Source: Rhodoferax sp.
GTDB lineage: Bacteria; Pseudomonadota; Gammaproteobacteria; Burkholderiales; Burkholderiaceae_C
Reading direction: 5' to 3'
DNA length: 64,000 nt
NCBI RefSeq assembly: GCF_023700745.1
Contig: NZ_JAMPYG010000012.1
Location: 1-64,000 of the forward strand
In this document: positions 8,306-17,766 of the stretch, one piece after another
Numbering within the stretch: the first letter of the stretch is position 1
How the letters are laid out: each line of letters starts with the position of its first letter
Made by a program: the position numbers and the translations under genes
Notes under the pieces: model-generated
What the model saw: the letters and a program-made list of their open reading frames with translations, nothing else
Told to the model about the DNA's origin: nothing
Database searches by the model: none

Positions 8306-10726
8306 ATGTTTTCAACCCCGACCCTTCCCAGCGCGCCAGATGCGGGCCTGCTGAACAACCTGAACCCCGAGCAGCTGGCGGCTGTCACGCTGCCGGCCGA
8401 GCATGCCCTTATTCTGGCCGGGGCGGGCTCCGGCAAAACCCGCGTGCTCACCACCCGCATTGCCTGGCTGCTGCAAACCGGCCAGGTGTCGCCCGGCGGC
8501 ATCCTGGCGGTCACCTTCACCAACAAGGCGGCCAAGGAGATGATGACGCGCCTTTCCAGCATGTTGCCGCTGAACGTGCGCGGCATGTGGATTGGCACTT
8601 TTCACGGCCTGTGCAACCGGTTTTTGCGCGCCCACTACAAACTGGCCAACCTGCCGCAGAGCTTTCAGATCCTGGACACGCAAGACCAGTTGTCCTCCAT
8701 CAAACGCCTGTACAAGCAGTTTGGCCTGGACGACGAGCGTTTTCCGCCTAAGCAGATGCAGTGGTTCATTGGTGGCTGCAAGGAAGACGGCCTGCGCCCC
8801 AACATGGTCGAGGCGCGGGACGACGAAACGCGCAAAAAGATCGAGATTTACCAGCTCTACGAGGACCAGTGCCAGCGCGAAGGTGTGGTCGATTTTGGCG
8901 AGCTGATGCTGCGCAGTTACGAACTGCTGCGCGACAACGACCCCATTCGCGAGCATTACCAGCGCCGCTTCAGGCACATCCTGATCGACGAGTTTCAGGA
9001 CACCAACAAGCTGCAATACGCCTGGATCAAGATGCTGGCCGGTACCGGTGCCCACAGCACGGTCGAAGGCGCTTTTCAGCCCACGGGTTGTGTCCTGGCC
9101 GTGGGTGACGACGACCAGAGCATTTACGCCTTTCGCGGGGCACGCGTGGGCAACATGGCCGACTTCGTGCGTGAGTTTGGCGTGCGGCACCAGATCAAGC
9201 TCGAAGAAAACTACCGTAGTGGCAGCAACATTCTGGACGCTGCCAATGCGCTGATCAGCCACAACAGCAAGCGCCTGGGAAAAAACCTGCGTACGGCGCA
9301 AGGCCCGGGTGAGCCCGTGCGGGTGTTCGAGGCCCCCAGCGACTTTGCCGAGGCCAGGTGGATGGTCGATGAGATGAAGCAGTTGGTGCGTGAGGGCCAC
9401 GAGCGCAAGGAAATTGCCGTGCTGTACCGCAGCAACGCGCAAAGCCGGGTCATCGAGACCGCGCTGTTCAATGCCGGCATGCCGTACAAGGTCTATGGCG
9501 GCTTGCGCTTTTTTGAGCGCGCCGAGATCAAGAACGCGCTGGCCTACCTGCGCCTGCTGGAGAACCCGCGCGACGACACCAGTTTTCTGCGTGCCGTCAA
9601 CTTTCCGCCGCGCGGCATCGGCATGCGCAGCTTGGAGCAGTTGCAGGATGTGGCACGTGCCAGCGGTTGCTCGCTCAGCGACGCGGTCAGCGGCCTGAGC
9701 GGCAAGGCGGGCACCAACATTGGCGCCTTTCTTGCGGGCATTGACGTGCTGCGCGAGCAGACCCAGGGCCTGAGCCTGCGCGAAACCATCGAGCTCACGC
9801 TTGACCACAGCGGCCTGATTGACCACTACAAGGCTGACCGCGAGGGCGCCGACCGGGTGGAGAATCTGGAAGAGCTGGTGAACGCCGCCGAGAGCTTTGT
9901 CTCGATCGAGGGTTTTGGCCGCGACGCCGTGGCGCTGCCGGTGGATGAACTGGGCCAGCCGCTGACCCAGTCACCCGCGTCCCAGGGTTTGGACTTGAAC
10001 CAGCCGCTGCTGGACATCCCCGCGCCCGACGCAGAAACCGGCGAAACCCTGTCGCCGCTGGCGGCCTTTTTGACGCACGCCGCGCTGGAAGCCGGTGACA
10101 ACCAGGCACAGGCCGGCCAGGATGCCATCCAGCTCATGACGGTGCACGCCAGCAAGGGCCTGGAGTTTGATTGCGTGTTCATTACCGGCATCGAAGAAGG
10201 CCTGTTTCCGCACGAAAACGCCATGAACGACCGCGATGGTCTGGAGGAAGAGCGCCGCCTGATGTACGTGGCCATCACCCGTGCCCGCAAGCGCCTGGTC
10301 CTGAGCCATTCGCAGACCCGCATGCTGCACGGTCAGACACGCTACAACCTGCGCAGCCGCTTTTTTGAAGAGTTGCCCGAAGAAGCGCTGAAATGGATCA
10401 CGCCCAAGCACCCCGGTTTTGGCAATTCCGAGAGTTTTTCCGAGGCCCTGTATTCAGGCCATGCCAACGCCTACGGCAAGCGTCCGGCAGGGCAGTTTGG
10501 CACCGATTACGCGCGCTTTGCAGCGCCCGCGCCCGTGGCGCAGCCCAAGGTCGAGGCCCAGAACAGCTTGCGCACCGGGCAAAAGGTGTTTCACGCCAAG
10601 TTTGGCGAAGGCACGGTCTTGTTGCTGGAAGGCAAGGGCGACGATGCGCGCGCGCAAATCAATTTTCCGCGCCATGGCGTCAAGTGGCTGGCGCTGTCGG
10701 TGGCCAAGCTCACGCCCGTGCCCTGA
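8306..10726 (+). CDS. UvrD/Rep-family ATP-dependent DNA helicase
   Basis: Walker A AGAGSGKTRVLTTRIAWLL, DEFQDTN, GDDDQSIYAFRGA, LMTVHASKGLEF, VAITRARKRL. Confidence 0.95.
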   Translation: MFSTPTLPSAPDAGLLNNLNPEQLAAVTLPAEHALILAGAGSGKTRVLTTRIAWLLQTGQVSPGGILAVTFTNKAAKEMMTRLSSMLPLNVRGMWIGTFHGLCNRFLRAHYKLANLPQSFQILDTQDQLSSIKRLYKQFGLDDERFPPKQMQWFIGGCKEDGLRPNMVEARDDETRKKIEIYQLYEDQCQREGVVDFGELMLRSYELLRDNDPIREHYQRRFRHILIDEFQDTNKLQYAWIKMLAGTGAHSTVEGAFQPTGCVLAVGDDDQSIYAFRGARVGNMADFVREFGVRHQIKLEENYRSGSNILDAANALISHNSKRLGKNLRTAQGPGEPVRVFEAPSDFAEARWMVDEMKQLVREGHERKEIAVLYRSNAQSRVIETALFNAGMPYKVYGGLRFFERAEIKNALAYLRLLENPRDDTSFLRAVNFPPRGIGMRSLEQLQDVARASGCSLSDAVSGLSGKAGTNIGAFLAGIDVLREQTQGLSLRETIELTLDHSGLIDHYKADREGADRVENLEELVNAAESFVSIEGFGRDAVALPVDELGQPLTQSPASQGLDLNQPLLDIPAPDAETGETLSPLAAFLTHAALEAGDNQAQAGQDAIQLMTVHASKGLEFDCVFITGIEEGLFPHENAMNDRDGLEEERRLMYVAITRARKRLVLSHSQTRMLHGQTRYNLRSRFFEELPEEALKWITPKHPGFGNSESFSEALYSGHANAYGKRPAGQFGTDYARFAAPAPVAQPKVEAQNSLRTGQKVFHAKFGEGTVLLLEGKGDDARAQINFPRHGVKWLALSVAKLTPVP

Positions 10727-10818
10727 GCTTGGCCGGGTGTCACCGGATTGACATCAATTTGCCATGAAGGTGTCATCCTGCCTTGCCATCATCATGTTGT
10801 TCAACAAAGGAGTACAAC

Positions 10819-11664
10819 ATGAGAGATCTCCCCACCCCAACGTTTGCCTTGTCTCCGGTCTCGATGCCCAGGGGGTCACTTCATCGATCTGATGCAGGCG
10901 AACTGGCTGCGTCGCTTGCGGCTCCCAAAGCCGAGCGCGCTCCCTTGCAAGTGTCCTGGGCCCGCCATGCTGACGAAGTCCGTCAGGCCCAACGCCTGAG
11001 GTACCAGGTTTTTGCCGACGAGATGGGCGCCCGCCTGAACACGCCGGTGCCGGGGCACGACATTGACCTGTTTGACAATTATTGCGAGCACCTGTTGGTG
11101 CGCGACGCCGCCAGCCAGGACGTGGTGGGTACCTACCGTGTGCTGACCCCCGCCCAAGCTAGGCGCGTCGGCAGCACCTACAGCGACACCGAATTTGATC
11201 TGGTGCGACTGCGCGGTTTGCGCGAGCGCATGGTGGAATTGGGTCGAAGTTGTGTCCACCCGGAGCATCGCCATGGCGGTGTCATCATGGCGCTGTGGGG
11301 CGCTCTGGCGGAATTCATGGTGCGCAACCAGCTTGACACCATGATTGGCTGTGCCAGCATTCCCATGTTGCACAACGGCATGGTCAGTGGCGACGTGGCT
11401 GCCAGCATCTGGCAGCAACTCAAAAGCACCCATCTGGCGCCGATCGAACTCCATGTGCGGCCACGCCTGCCGCTGCCCGTAGAACAGCTGGACAGCAGTC
11501 TGGCGGTTGAGCCACCGGCACTGATCAAGGGCTATTTGCGCCTGGGCGCCAAAGTACTGGGTGCGCCCGCTTGGGACCCGGACTTCAATACGGCAGATCT
11601 GCCCATGTTGATGCGCATCGGCGACCTGCCGGCACGTTACCGCAAACACTTCCTGGGCGCTTGA
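10819..11664 (+). CDS. GNAT-fold N-acyltransferase (OlsB/hemolysin-like)
   Basis: RLRYQVFADEMGARLNTPVPGHDIDLFDNYCEHLLVRD...ELGRSCVHPEHR. Confidence 0.8.
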   Translation: MRDLPTPTFALSPVSMPRGSLHRSDAGELAASLAAPKAERAPLQVSWARHADEVRQAQRLRYQVFADEMGARLNTPVPGHDIDLFDNYCEHLLVRDAASQDVVGTYRVLTPAQARRVGSTYSDTEFDLVRLRGLRERMVELGRSCVHPEHRHGGVIMALWGALAEFMVRNQLDTMIGCASIPMLHNGMVSGDVAASIWQQLKSTHLAPIELHVRPRLPLPVEQLDSSLAVEPPALIKGYLRLGAKVLGAPAWDPDFNTADLPMLMRIGDLPARYRKHFLGA

Positions 11665-11676
11665 TCTTCAGCTGGG

Positions 11677-12423
11677 TCAGGCCTTCAACATGCCTGCAAC
11701 TTCGGCGTGTGCATCGGCTGCCCAGTCCTGCCGGTTGCGACCACCGGCGTGTTGCGCTGATCCGAAACTCAACACCACGCGTTGCTGTGGTGCCGTGAGT
11801 GTGCGCCACAGTGAGCCCAAAAAAGTGTCATCGTCAATGTAGCAGGCTGCCTGGCTGTGCCGGCCGCTGGCTGTTTCCTCGAACCGCACTGCCACGGTCT
11901 GCACCGGGGCGTTGGCCGAGATCGCGGCCTGAAACAGATTGGCATGAAACGGCAACACCTGCAGGCCGTTGCTGGTGGTGCCCTCGGGAAAGATGGCCAG
12001 AACCATGCCGCTGTCAGCGTGCAGCTTTTCGGCCATCTGATGCACCACGCGCAGGGCATCTCGCCTGGAACTCCGGGTGATGAACAGGGTGCCTGCCGCC
12101 CGGGTGAGGGTGCCCACCACGGGCCACTGGCCAATCTCTGACTTGGACACAAAGCGACACGGGCATGAAGCCAGCAACACCACAATGTCCAGCCAGGACA
12201 CGTGGTTGGCGACCAGCAGCAGTGGGCCATTGCCGGGCGGATTGCCATTCACTTTCAAGTCGATGCCGAGCAACGCCAGCGAAGACCGGGCCCAAGCCTG
12301 GATGCGTTTTGCTTTTTGATGGTCCTGCCATCTGGGGAAATGGCGGTTGACGACCCAGAGTCCGTGGATCAGATGCAGCCCTACGCGCGCCAGCTTGAAA
12401 AAAGCAGAGAAATGTCTCGTCAT
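11677..12423 (-). CDS. 1-acyl-sn-glycerol-3-phosphate acyltransferase family (PlsC-like)
   Basis: NHVSWLDI (HX4D) and FPEGTTSNG motifs. Confidence 0.88.
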   Translation of the reverse strand: MTRHFSAFFKLARVGLHLIHGLWVVNRHFPRWQDHQKAKRIQAWARSSLALLGIDLKVNGNPPGNGPLLLVANHVSWLDIVVLLASCPCRFVSKSEIGQWPVVGTLTRAAGTLFITRSSRRDALRVVHQMAEKLHADSGMVLAIFPEGTTSNGLQVLPFHANLFQAAISANAPVQTVAVRFEETASGRHSQAACYIDDDTFLGSLWRTLTAPQQRVVLSFGSAQHAGGRNRQDWAADAHAEVAGMLKA

Positions 12424-12467
12424 AAAAAATCATGCCCGCTTGCGCCTGGCATAACATCAGTATCCAG

Positions 12468-13259
12468 TCATGTGGCTGCTTGTTCCTGACCGGGTGGCTC
12501 CAGCTCGAAACTGTCCCGGTAGGTAAAGTAAAGCGAGGTGAAAAACATCGCCGCCAGCAGCATCAGTGCAGGAAACAGGATCATGCTGGACAGGCCAGGG
12601 TTGTCCAAGACGTTGCCCAGGGTGCCGATGGCCAGCACGGCGACCAGGATGGTTCCCATCCAGGACAGGCCAAACACCGTAAAGGCCCAGAAGTTGCGAA
12701 AACATGCCACGATACTGAAAAACATGCTTTTCAGCGGTGGCAAGTCATGCCAGAACACCAGCGCCGGGGCATGCCAGAACATCAGGGACAGCGGCAAGTG
12801 CAGGCCAATAAAAACCCACATGGCCGTTTGAAAATCGGGTGACTGCAGCAGTTCGGTGGTCGGTGCGCTGCCGCCCAGGTACAGCCGGGCAAAACCGCCT
12901 CCGTCCACCAGGTACGAGACGCCCATGGCCAGCATGAAACCCGCGGCGTACAGGCCTCCCAGCGTCAGCATGGCGCGCACTTTGGCGGGCCCGGCGCGCA
13001 AAGCGGTGAACAAAATGAGCGGCATCGGAAATTTGCCTTGGGTTGCTTCTTGCGTGGCTGCCATCAGGCCGAGCGTGGCAGCAGGAAGCAGCGTCATGGC
13101 CAGTGGCAAACCCACGATCGGCAACATGGTGGCCACCGACATGACCGCCATGAAGATGAAGAACAGCCCGGCCAGTGCCAACGGTTGTTTGAAGAAAGTT
13201 TGCATGCCCTGCTTGACCCAGTAGGCGCCGGTGCGGGCAGGAACGAGTTTGAGTTTCAT
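12468..13259 (-). CDS. BPSS1780-type integral membrane protein
   Basis: Multi-TM protein (W.KQGMQTFFKQPLALAGLFFIFMAVMS). Confidence 0.65.
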   Translation of the reverse strand: MKLKLVPARTGAYWVKQGMQTFFKQPLALAGLFFIFMAVMSVATMLPIVGLPLAMTLLPAATLGLMAATQEATQGKFPMPLILFTALRAGPAKVRAMLTLGGLYAAGFMLAMGVSYLVDGGGFARLYLGGSAPTTELLQSPDFQTAMWVFIGLHLPLSLMFWHAPALVFWHDLPPLKSMFFSIVACFRNFWAFTVFGLSWMGTILVAVLAIGTLGNVLDNPGLSSMILFPALMLLAAMFFTSLYFTYRDSFELEPPGQEQAAT

Positions 13260-14251
13260 GCGAACGCCTCAAGGCTTGGGTAGTCCCGCACTTGGCGGGC
13301 ACGGTGCCGCAGGATACGTTCAAAATGGCTGGGGTCGTGGGCTTGCAGCATGCTGGCTTGGCGCGGCTGATAAAAATCCCACAGGCGCGACAGCCAGAAG
13401 CGCAAGGCGCCGGCGCGCAGCAGCGCAGGCAGCAGCTCTTTTTCTGCCGCTTGCAAGGGCCGCACGGCGTTGTAAGCGGCCAAAAAATGGTGGGCGTTGG
13501 CTGCGTGGTGCGTGCCGCTTTCCTGGTGAATGCACCAGTCATTCATGCACACGGCCAGGTCAAACAACCAGGCGTCAACGCCGGCAAAATAAAAATCAAA
13601 CACGCCGCTGAGCACGGGTTGACCGGCCACTTGGTCAAACATGGCGTTGTTGCAGAATAGGTCGGCGTGGATCGGGCCGCGTGGCAGGGCCGTGTAGTCT
13701 GGCAGGGTGGCGAGCTGGTTTTGGTAAGCCAGCTCCTGGGTGATCAGGGCGGTCTGGCTGTCGTTCAGGTAGGGCAACACCTCGGGCACGGTGGTGTTCC
13801 ACCAGCTCAGGCCGCGCAGGTTGGGCTGGCTCAGTGCAAAGTCGCGTCCAGCCAGGTGCATGTTGGCCAGCATGGCACCTATCTGGGTGCAGTGCACCGG
13901 GCCGGGGTTGAGCTCGCTGGCGCCATGCAGTTTATCGACCACGGCAGCGGGTTTGCCTTTGACATTCAGGACCAGTTCGCCTTGGACGTTGGCATGTGGT
14001 TCAGGCACCACGATGCCACGCTGTGCCAGGTGCTTCATCAACTGCAAATAGAACGGCAATTGTTCAAACGACAGGCGTTCGAACAGGGTCAGCACGTAGT
14101 CATGGTGCTCGCCGTCTTTTTGTGTGCTGACGAAATAATTGGTGTTTTCAATGCCGCCAGCGGCGCCTTGCATGCTGGTGAGTTCACCCAGGCCAAGTTG
14201 TTGCAATAGTGCACTGGCCTCTGAAAAAGAGACTTCTGTATAGACCGCCAT
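13256..14251 (-). CDS. thrB: Homoserine kinase
   Basis: APH-fold, MAVYTEVSFSEASALLQQLGLGELTSMQGAAGGIENTNYFVST; PIHADLFCNNAMF. Confidence 0.9.
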   Translation of the reverse strand: MAVYTEVSFSEASALLQQLGLGELTSMQGAAGGIENTNYFVSTQKDGEHHDYVLTLFERLSFEQLPFYLQLMKHLAQRGIVVPEPHANVQGELVLNVKGKPAAVVDKLHGASELNPGPVHCTQIGAMLANMHLAGRDFALSQPNLRGLSWWNTTVPEVLPYLNDSQTALITQELAYQNQLATLPDYTALPRGPIHADLFCNNAMFDQVAGQPVLSGVFDFYFAGVDAWLFDLAVCMNDWCIHQESGTHHAANAHHFLAAYNAVRPLQAAEKELLPALLRAGALRFWLSRLWDFYQPRQASMLQAHDPSHFERILRHRARQVRDYPSLEAFA

Positions 14252-14254
14252 GGC

Positions 14255-14545
14255 TCAGAAGTCCAGGACTTTCCAGGTGCGCTCGCCCGTTTTGGGGGCA
14301 ACCTGGTAGGCTGGCATGCCGCCTTTGGGCTGCACCGTGATGCTTTGAGCAGTGCCGCCGACGCGGATCTCGTCAATGCTTGCACCGGCATCCTCGACAT
14401 GGAGGTGCTCAACGCGGGCTTGTACTTTGCCAGAGGCATCACGCTGCACCGTGGCACTGGCGGCAGCGGCTGGGGGAGGGGTGGTTTGGCTCCATGCCAG
14501 GCCAGAGGCCAGCAGGAGGGAAAGAACGGTGTAGGTAAGGCGCAT
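14255..14545 (-). CDS. DUF2782-type secreted protein
   Basis: Signal peptide; conserved VEHLHVEDAGASIDEIRVGGTAQSITVQPK; adjacent to thrB and divergent from polA. Confidence 0.7.
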   Translation of the reverse strand: MRLTYTVLSLLLASGLAWSQTTPPPAAAASATVQRDASGKVQARVEHLHVEDAGASIDEIRVGGTAQSITVQPKGGMPAYQVAPKTGERTWKVLDF

Positions 14546-14598
14546 GTTTTGATTGTAGATAAAGCTGCCGTGGCGTCTGGTACAGGCAAAATGCCGGC

Positions 14599-17427
14599 AT
14601 GAACAATGCCCCACCCAAAACCCTGCTGCTGGTCGATGGTTCCAGTTACCTGTACCGTGCTTTCCACGCCATGCCCGACCTGCGTGCCGTACCGGGCGAC
14701 CCCGCAAGCAGCCCTACCGGGGCCATTCGCGGCATGATCAACATGCTGCAAAGCCTGCGCAAGGACGTGCCTGCCGAATACGCCGCCTGTGTTTTTGACG
14801 CCAAAGGCCCCACTTTCCGTGATGATTTGTACCCGCAGTACAAGGCCCACCGTTCGCCCATGCCCGACGACCTGCGGGCCCAGATCGAGCCGATCCACGA
14901 GGTGGTGCGGCTGATGGGCTGGAAGGTGCTGGACGTGCCCGGTGTCGAGGCCGACGACGTGATTGGCACCCTGGCTGCCACCGCGGCGGCGCAGGGCATG
15001 CAGGTGATTGTGAGCAGCGGCGACAAGGACCTGGCCCAGTTGGTCAACGAACGCATCACCATCATCGACACCATGAACGGCCGCGTGCGTGACGTGGCCG
15101 GGGTCACCACCGAGTTTGGTGTGCCGCCCAGCCTGATGGTGGACTACCAGACCCTGGTGGGTGACGCCATCGACAACGTGCCTGGCGTGCCCAAGGTGGG
15201 CCCCAAAACGGCCGCCAAGTGGCTGCAGGAATACGGTTCGCTCGATGCCATCGTGGCCCAGGCCGATGCCATTAAGGGTGCGGTGGGAGACAACCTGCGC
15301 AAGACGCTCGACTGGTTGCCCACCGGCCGCAAGCTGCTGACCATCAAGACCGACTGCGACCTGAAAGACTGGTTGCCTGATTTGCCCGACATGGACGACA
15401 TTGCCGTGGGCAGCATGAACACCCCGGCGCTGGCCGGGTTCTATGAAAAATACGGTTTCAAGGGCCTGGCGCGTGCGCTGGGTGCAGGAAATGGGGAGAA
15501 CGGAAATGGGGTCAGAGCCAGCTCCGCTTCGCTGCGTGGATCCGACCCCATTTCCGTAGTTAACAACCGTGAACCCGGTCTTTTCGACGAACTGGACGCC
15601 GCCCCAGCCCCTGCCCGCGTGAGCGAACTGCGCTACGACACCCTCCTCACCTGGGACGCTTTTGACCGCTGGCTGGCCAAAGTGTTGGCTGCCGAACTGG
15701 TGGCGGTGGACACCGAAACCACCTCGCTCGACGAGATGCGCGCCAGCATTGTGGGCATCAGTTTCAGCGTGACACCGGGCGAGGCCGCCTACATTCCACT
15801 GGCCCACAGTTACCCCGATGCACCCGCCCAGCTGCCACGGGATGAAGTGCTGGCCCGGCTCAAGCCCTGGCTGGAGGACGGTAGTCACAAAAAACTCGGC
15901 CAGCACGTCAAGTACGACCGCCATGTGTTTGCCAACCATGGTATCGAGGTGCAAGGCTATGCGCACGACACCATGCTGCAAAGCTACGTGCTCGAAGTCA
16001 CCAAACCGCATGGCCTGGCCAGCCTGGCCGAGCGTCATCTGGGGCGCAGCGGCATCAGTTTTGAAGACCTGTGTGGCAAGGGCGCCAACCAGATCTGTTT
16101 TGACCAGGTCGATGTGGCCAAAGCCGCCGAGTATTCGTGTGAAGACTCTGACATGACGCTCGATGTGCACCGGGTGTTGTGGCCGCTGCTTGAGGCCAAC
16201 GACAAATTGCGTTTCATTTACGAGCTGGAGATCGCCAGCAGCGAGGCCTTGTATCGCATCGAGCGCAACGGCGTGCTGATCGACGCGCCCACGCTGAGCA
16301 GCCAAAGCCACGAACTCGGCAAACGCATCTTGCAGCTGGAGGCTGAGGCGCACGAGCTCGCCGGCCAGCCTTTCAATTTGGGCAGCCCGAAGCAGATTGG
16401 CGAGATTTTTTTCACCAAGCTCGGCCTGCCGGTGGTCAAAAAAACCCCGACGGGTTCACCCAGCACCGACGACGAGGTGCTGCAAAAGCTGGCCGAAGAT
16501 TACCCCCTGCCCGCCAAGATTCTGGAACACCGCAGCCTGTCCAAGCTCAAGGGCACCTACACCGACAAGCTGGCACAACTCGCACTCCCGCGCACCGGGC
16601 GTGTTCACACCCATTACGCGCAGGCGGTGGCGGTGACCGGGCGCCTCAGCAGCAACGACCCCAACCTGCAGAACATCCCGGTGCGCACCCCAGAGGGCCG
16701 GCGCGTGCGCGAAGCCTTCGTGGCGCCGCCCGGCTGCGTCATTGCCAGCGCTGACTACAGCCAGATCGAGTTGCGCATCATGGCCCACATCAGCGGTGAT
16801 GCCGCCCTGCTGCTGGCTTTCCACGACGGCATGGACGTGCACCGCGCCACGGCCGCCGAGATATTTGCCGTGAACACCGCAGAAGTCAGCAGCGAGCAGC
16901 GTCGCTACGCCAAAGTCATCAACTTCGGCCTGATCTACGGCATGAGCGCTTACGGCCTGGCCAAGGCGCTGGGTATCGACAACACAGCCGCCAAAAACTA
17001 CATCGAACGCTACTTTGACCGCTACCCTGGCGTCAAACATTACATGGACCAGACCCGGGCGCTGGCCAAAGCGCAGGGCTATGTTGAGACCGTGTTTGGT
17101 CGGCGCCTGTACCTGCCCGAGATCAACTCGCCCAACGGCCCGCGGCGCAGCGGGGCCGAGCGCGCCGCCATCAACGCGCCCATGCAGGGCACGGCGGCCG
17201 ACCTGATCAAGCTGGCCATGGTCAAGGTGCAGCAGGTGATTGACACCGAGCAGCGCGCCACCAAAATGATCATGCAGGTGCACGACGAACTGGTGTTCGA
17301 GGTGCCCGAGTCAGAAGTGGACTGGGTGCGCCACGAGGTGCCCAAACTCATGGCCGGTGTCGCGCACCTCAAAGTGCCGCTGCTGGCCGAAGTGGGCGTG
17401 GGGCTGAATTGGGACAAGGCGCATTGA
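14599..17427 (+). CDS. polA: DNA polymerase I
   Basis: 5'-3' exo, 3'-5' exo and polymerase domains (ADYSQIELRIMAHISGD, VINFGLIYGMSAYGLA, MQVHDELVFEV). Confidence 0.97.
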   Translation: MNNAPPKTLLLVDGSSYLYRAFHAMPDLRAVPGDPASSPTGAIRGMINMLQSLRKDVPAEYAACVFDAKGPTFRDDLYPQYKAHRSPMPDDLRAQIEPIHEVVRLMGWKVLDVPGVEADDVIGTLAATAAAQGMQVIVSSGDKDLAQLVNERITIIDTMNGRVRDVAGVTTEFGVPPSLMVDYQTLVGDAIDNVPGVPKVGPKTAAKWLQEYGSLDAIVAQADAIKGAVGDNLRKTLDWLPTGRKLLTIKTDCDLKDWLPDLPDMDDIAVGSMNTPALAGFYEKYGFKGLARALGAGNGENGNGVRASSASLRGSDPISVVNNREPGLFDELDAAPAPARVSELRYDTLLTWDAFDRWLAKVLAAELVAVDTETTSLDEMRASIVGISFSVTPGEAAYIPLAHSYPDAPAQLPRDEVLARLKPWLEDGSHKKLGQHVKYDRHVFANHGIEVQGYAHDTMLQSYVLEVTKPHGLASLAERHLGRSGISFEDLCGKGANQICFDQVDVAKAAEYSCEDSDMTLDVHRVLWPLLEANDKLRFIYELEIASSEALYRIERNGVLIDAPTLSSQSHELGKRILQLEAEAHELAGQPFNLGSPKQIGEIFFTKLGLPVVKKTPTGSPSTDDEVLQKLAEDYPLPAKILEHRSLSKLKGTYTDKLAQLALPRTGRVHTHYAQAVAVTGRLSSNDPNLQNIPVRTPEGRRVREAFVAPPGCVIASADYSQIELRIMAHISGDAALLLAFHDGMDVHRATAAEIFAVNTAEVSSEQRRYAKVINFGLIYGMSAYGLAKALGIDNTAAKNYIERYFDRYPGVKHYMDQTRALAKAQGYVETVFGRRLYLPEINSPNGPRRSGAERAAINAPMQGTAADLIKLAMVKVQQVIDTEQRATKMIMQVHDELVFEVPESEVDWVRHEVPKLMAGVAHLKVPLLAEVGVGLNWDKAH
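15502..15555. repeat. 54-bp inverted-repeat element inserted in frame in polA
   Basis: GGAAATGGGGTCAGA-gccagctccgcttcgctgcgtgga-TCCGACCCCATTTCC; 14/15 arm match; 18 codons. Confidence 0.8.
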
Positions 17428-17544
17428 GGGTCTGTGCGTTACAGCACAAAGGTGGGGGAGCCGGCGTGTTTTAATAAAAGGCGTGTTGCGCGCTGGGATG
17501 CCGTCGGTGTCACAGCTGGTGTGAAACCTTACAAAGGTGTTGTC

Positions 17545-17766
17545 ATGAACTCAATCAAACTCGTCGGTGTGCTGCTCATCGTTTTGGGCGCCTTGGGGCT
17601 CGCGTATGGCGGCTTCAGCTACACCAAAGACACCACGGCCCTCAAAGTTGGGCCGCTGGAGATGACGGTGCAGGAAAAGAAAACCGTCAACGTGCCCATC
17701 TGGGCTGGCATTGGTGCCATCGTGGTGGGTGGTGTCTTGTTGGTGATGGGCGGCAAAAAAGGCTAA
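17545..17766 (+). CDS. Small DUF3185-like membrane protein
   Basis: MNSIKLVGVLLIVLGALGLAYGGFSYTKDT...GAIVVGGVLLVMGGKKG; two TM segments. Confidence 0.65.
   Translation: MNSIKLVGVLLIVLGALGLAYGGFSYTKDTTALKVGPLEMTVQEKKTVNVPIWAGIGAIVVGGVLLVMGGKKG

Noticed and set aside
14089-16353. 754-aa minus-strand ORF opposite polA (and similar long antisense ORFs at 19527-20864, 8312-9826, 44359-45942)
   Set aside because: Low-complexity compositions rich in H/Q/G/R/V typical of the antisense frame of GC-rich genes. The opposite strand encodes clear, well-recognised proteins.
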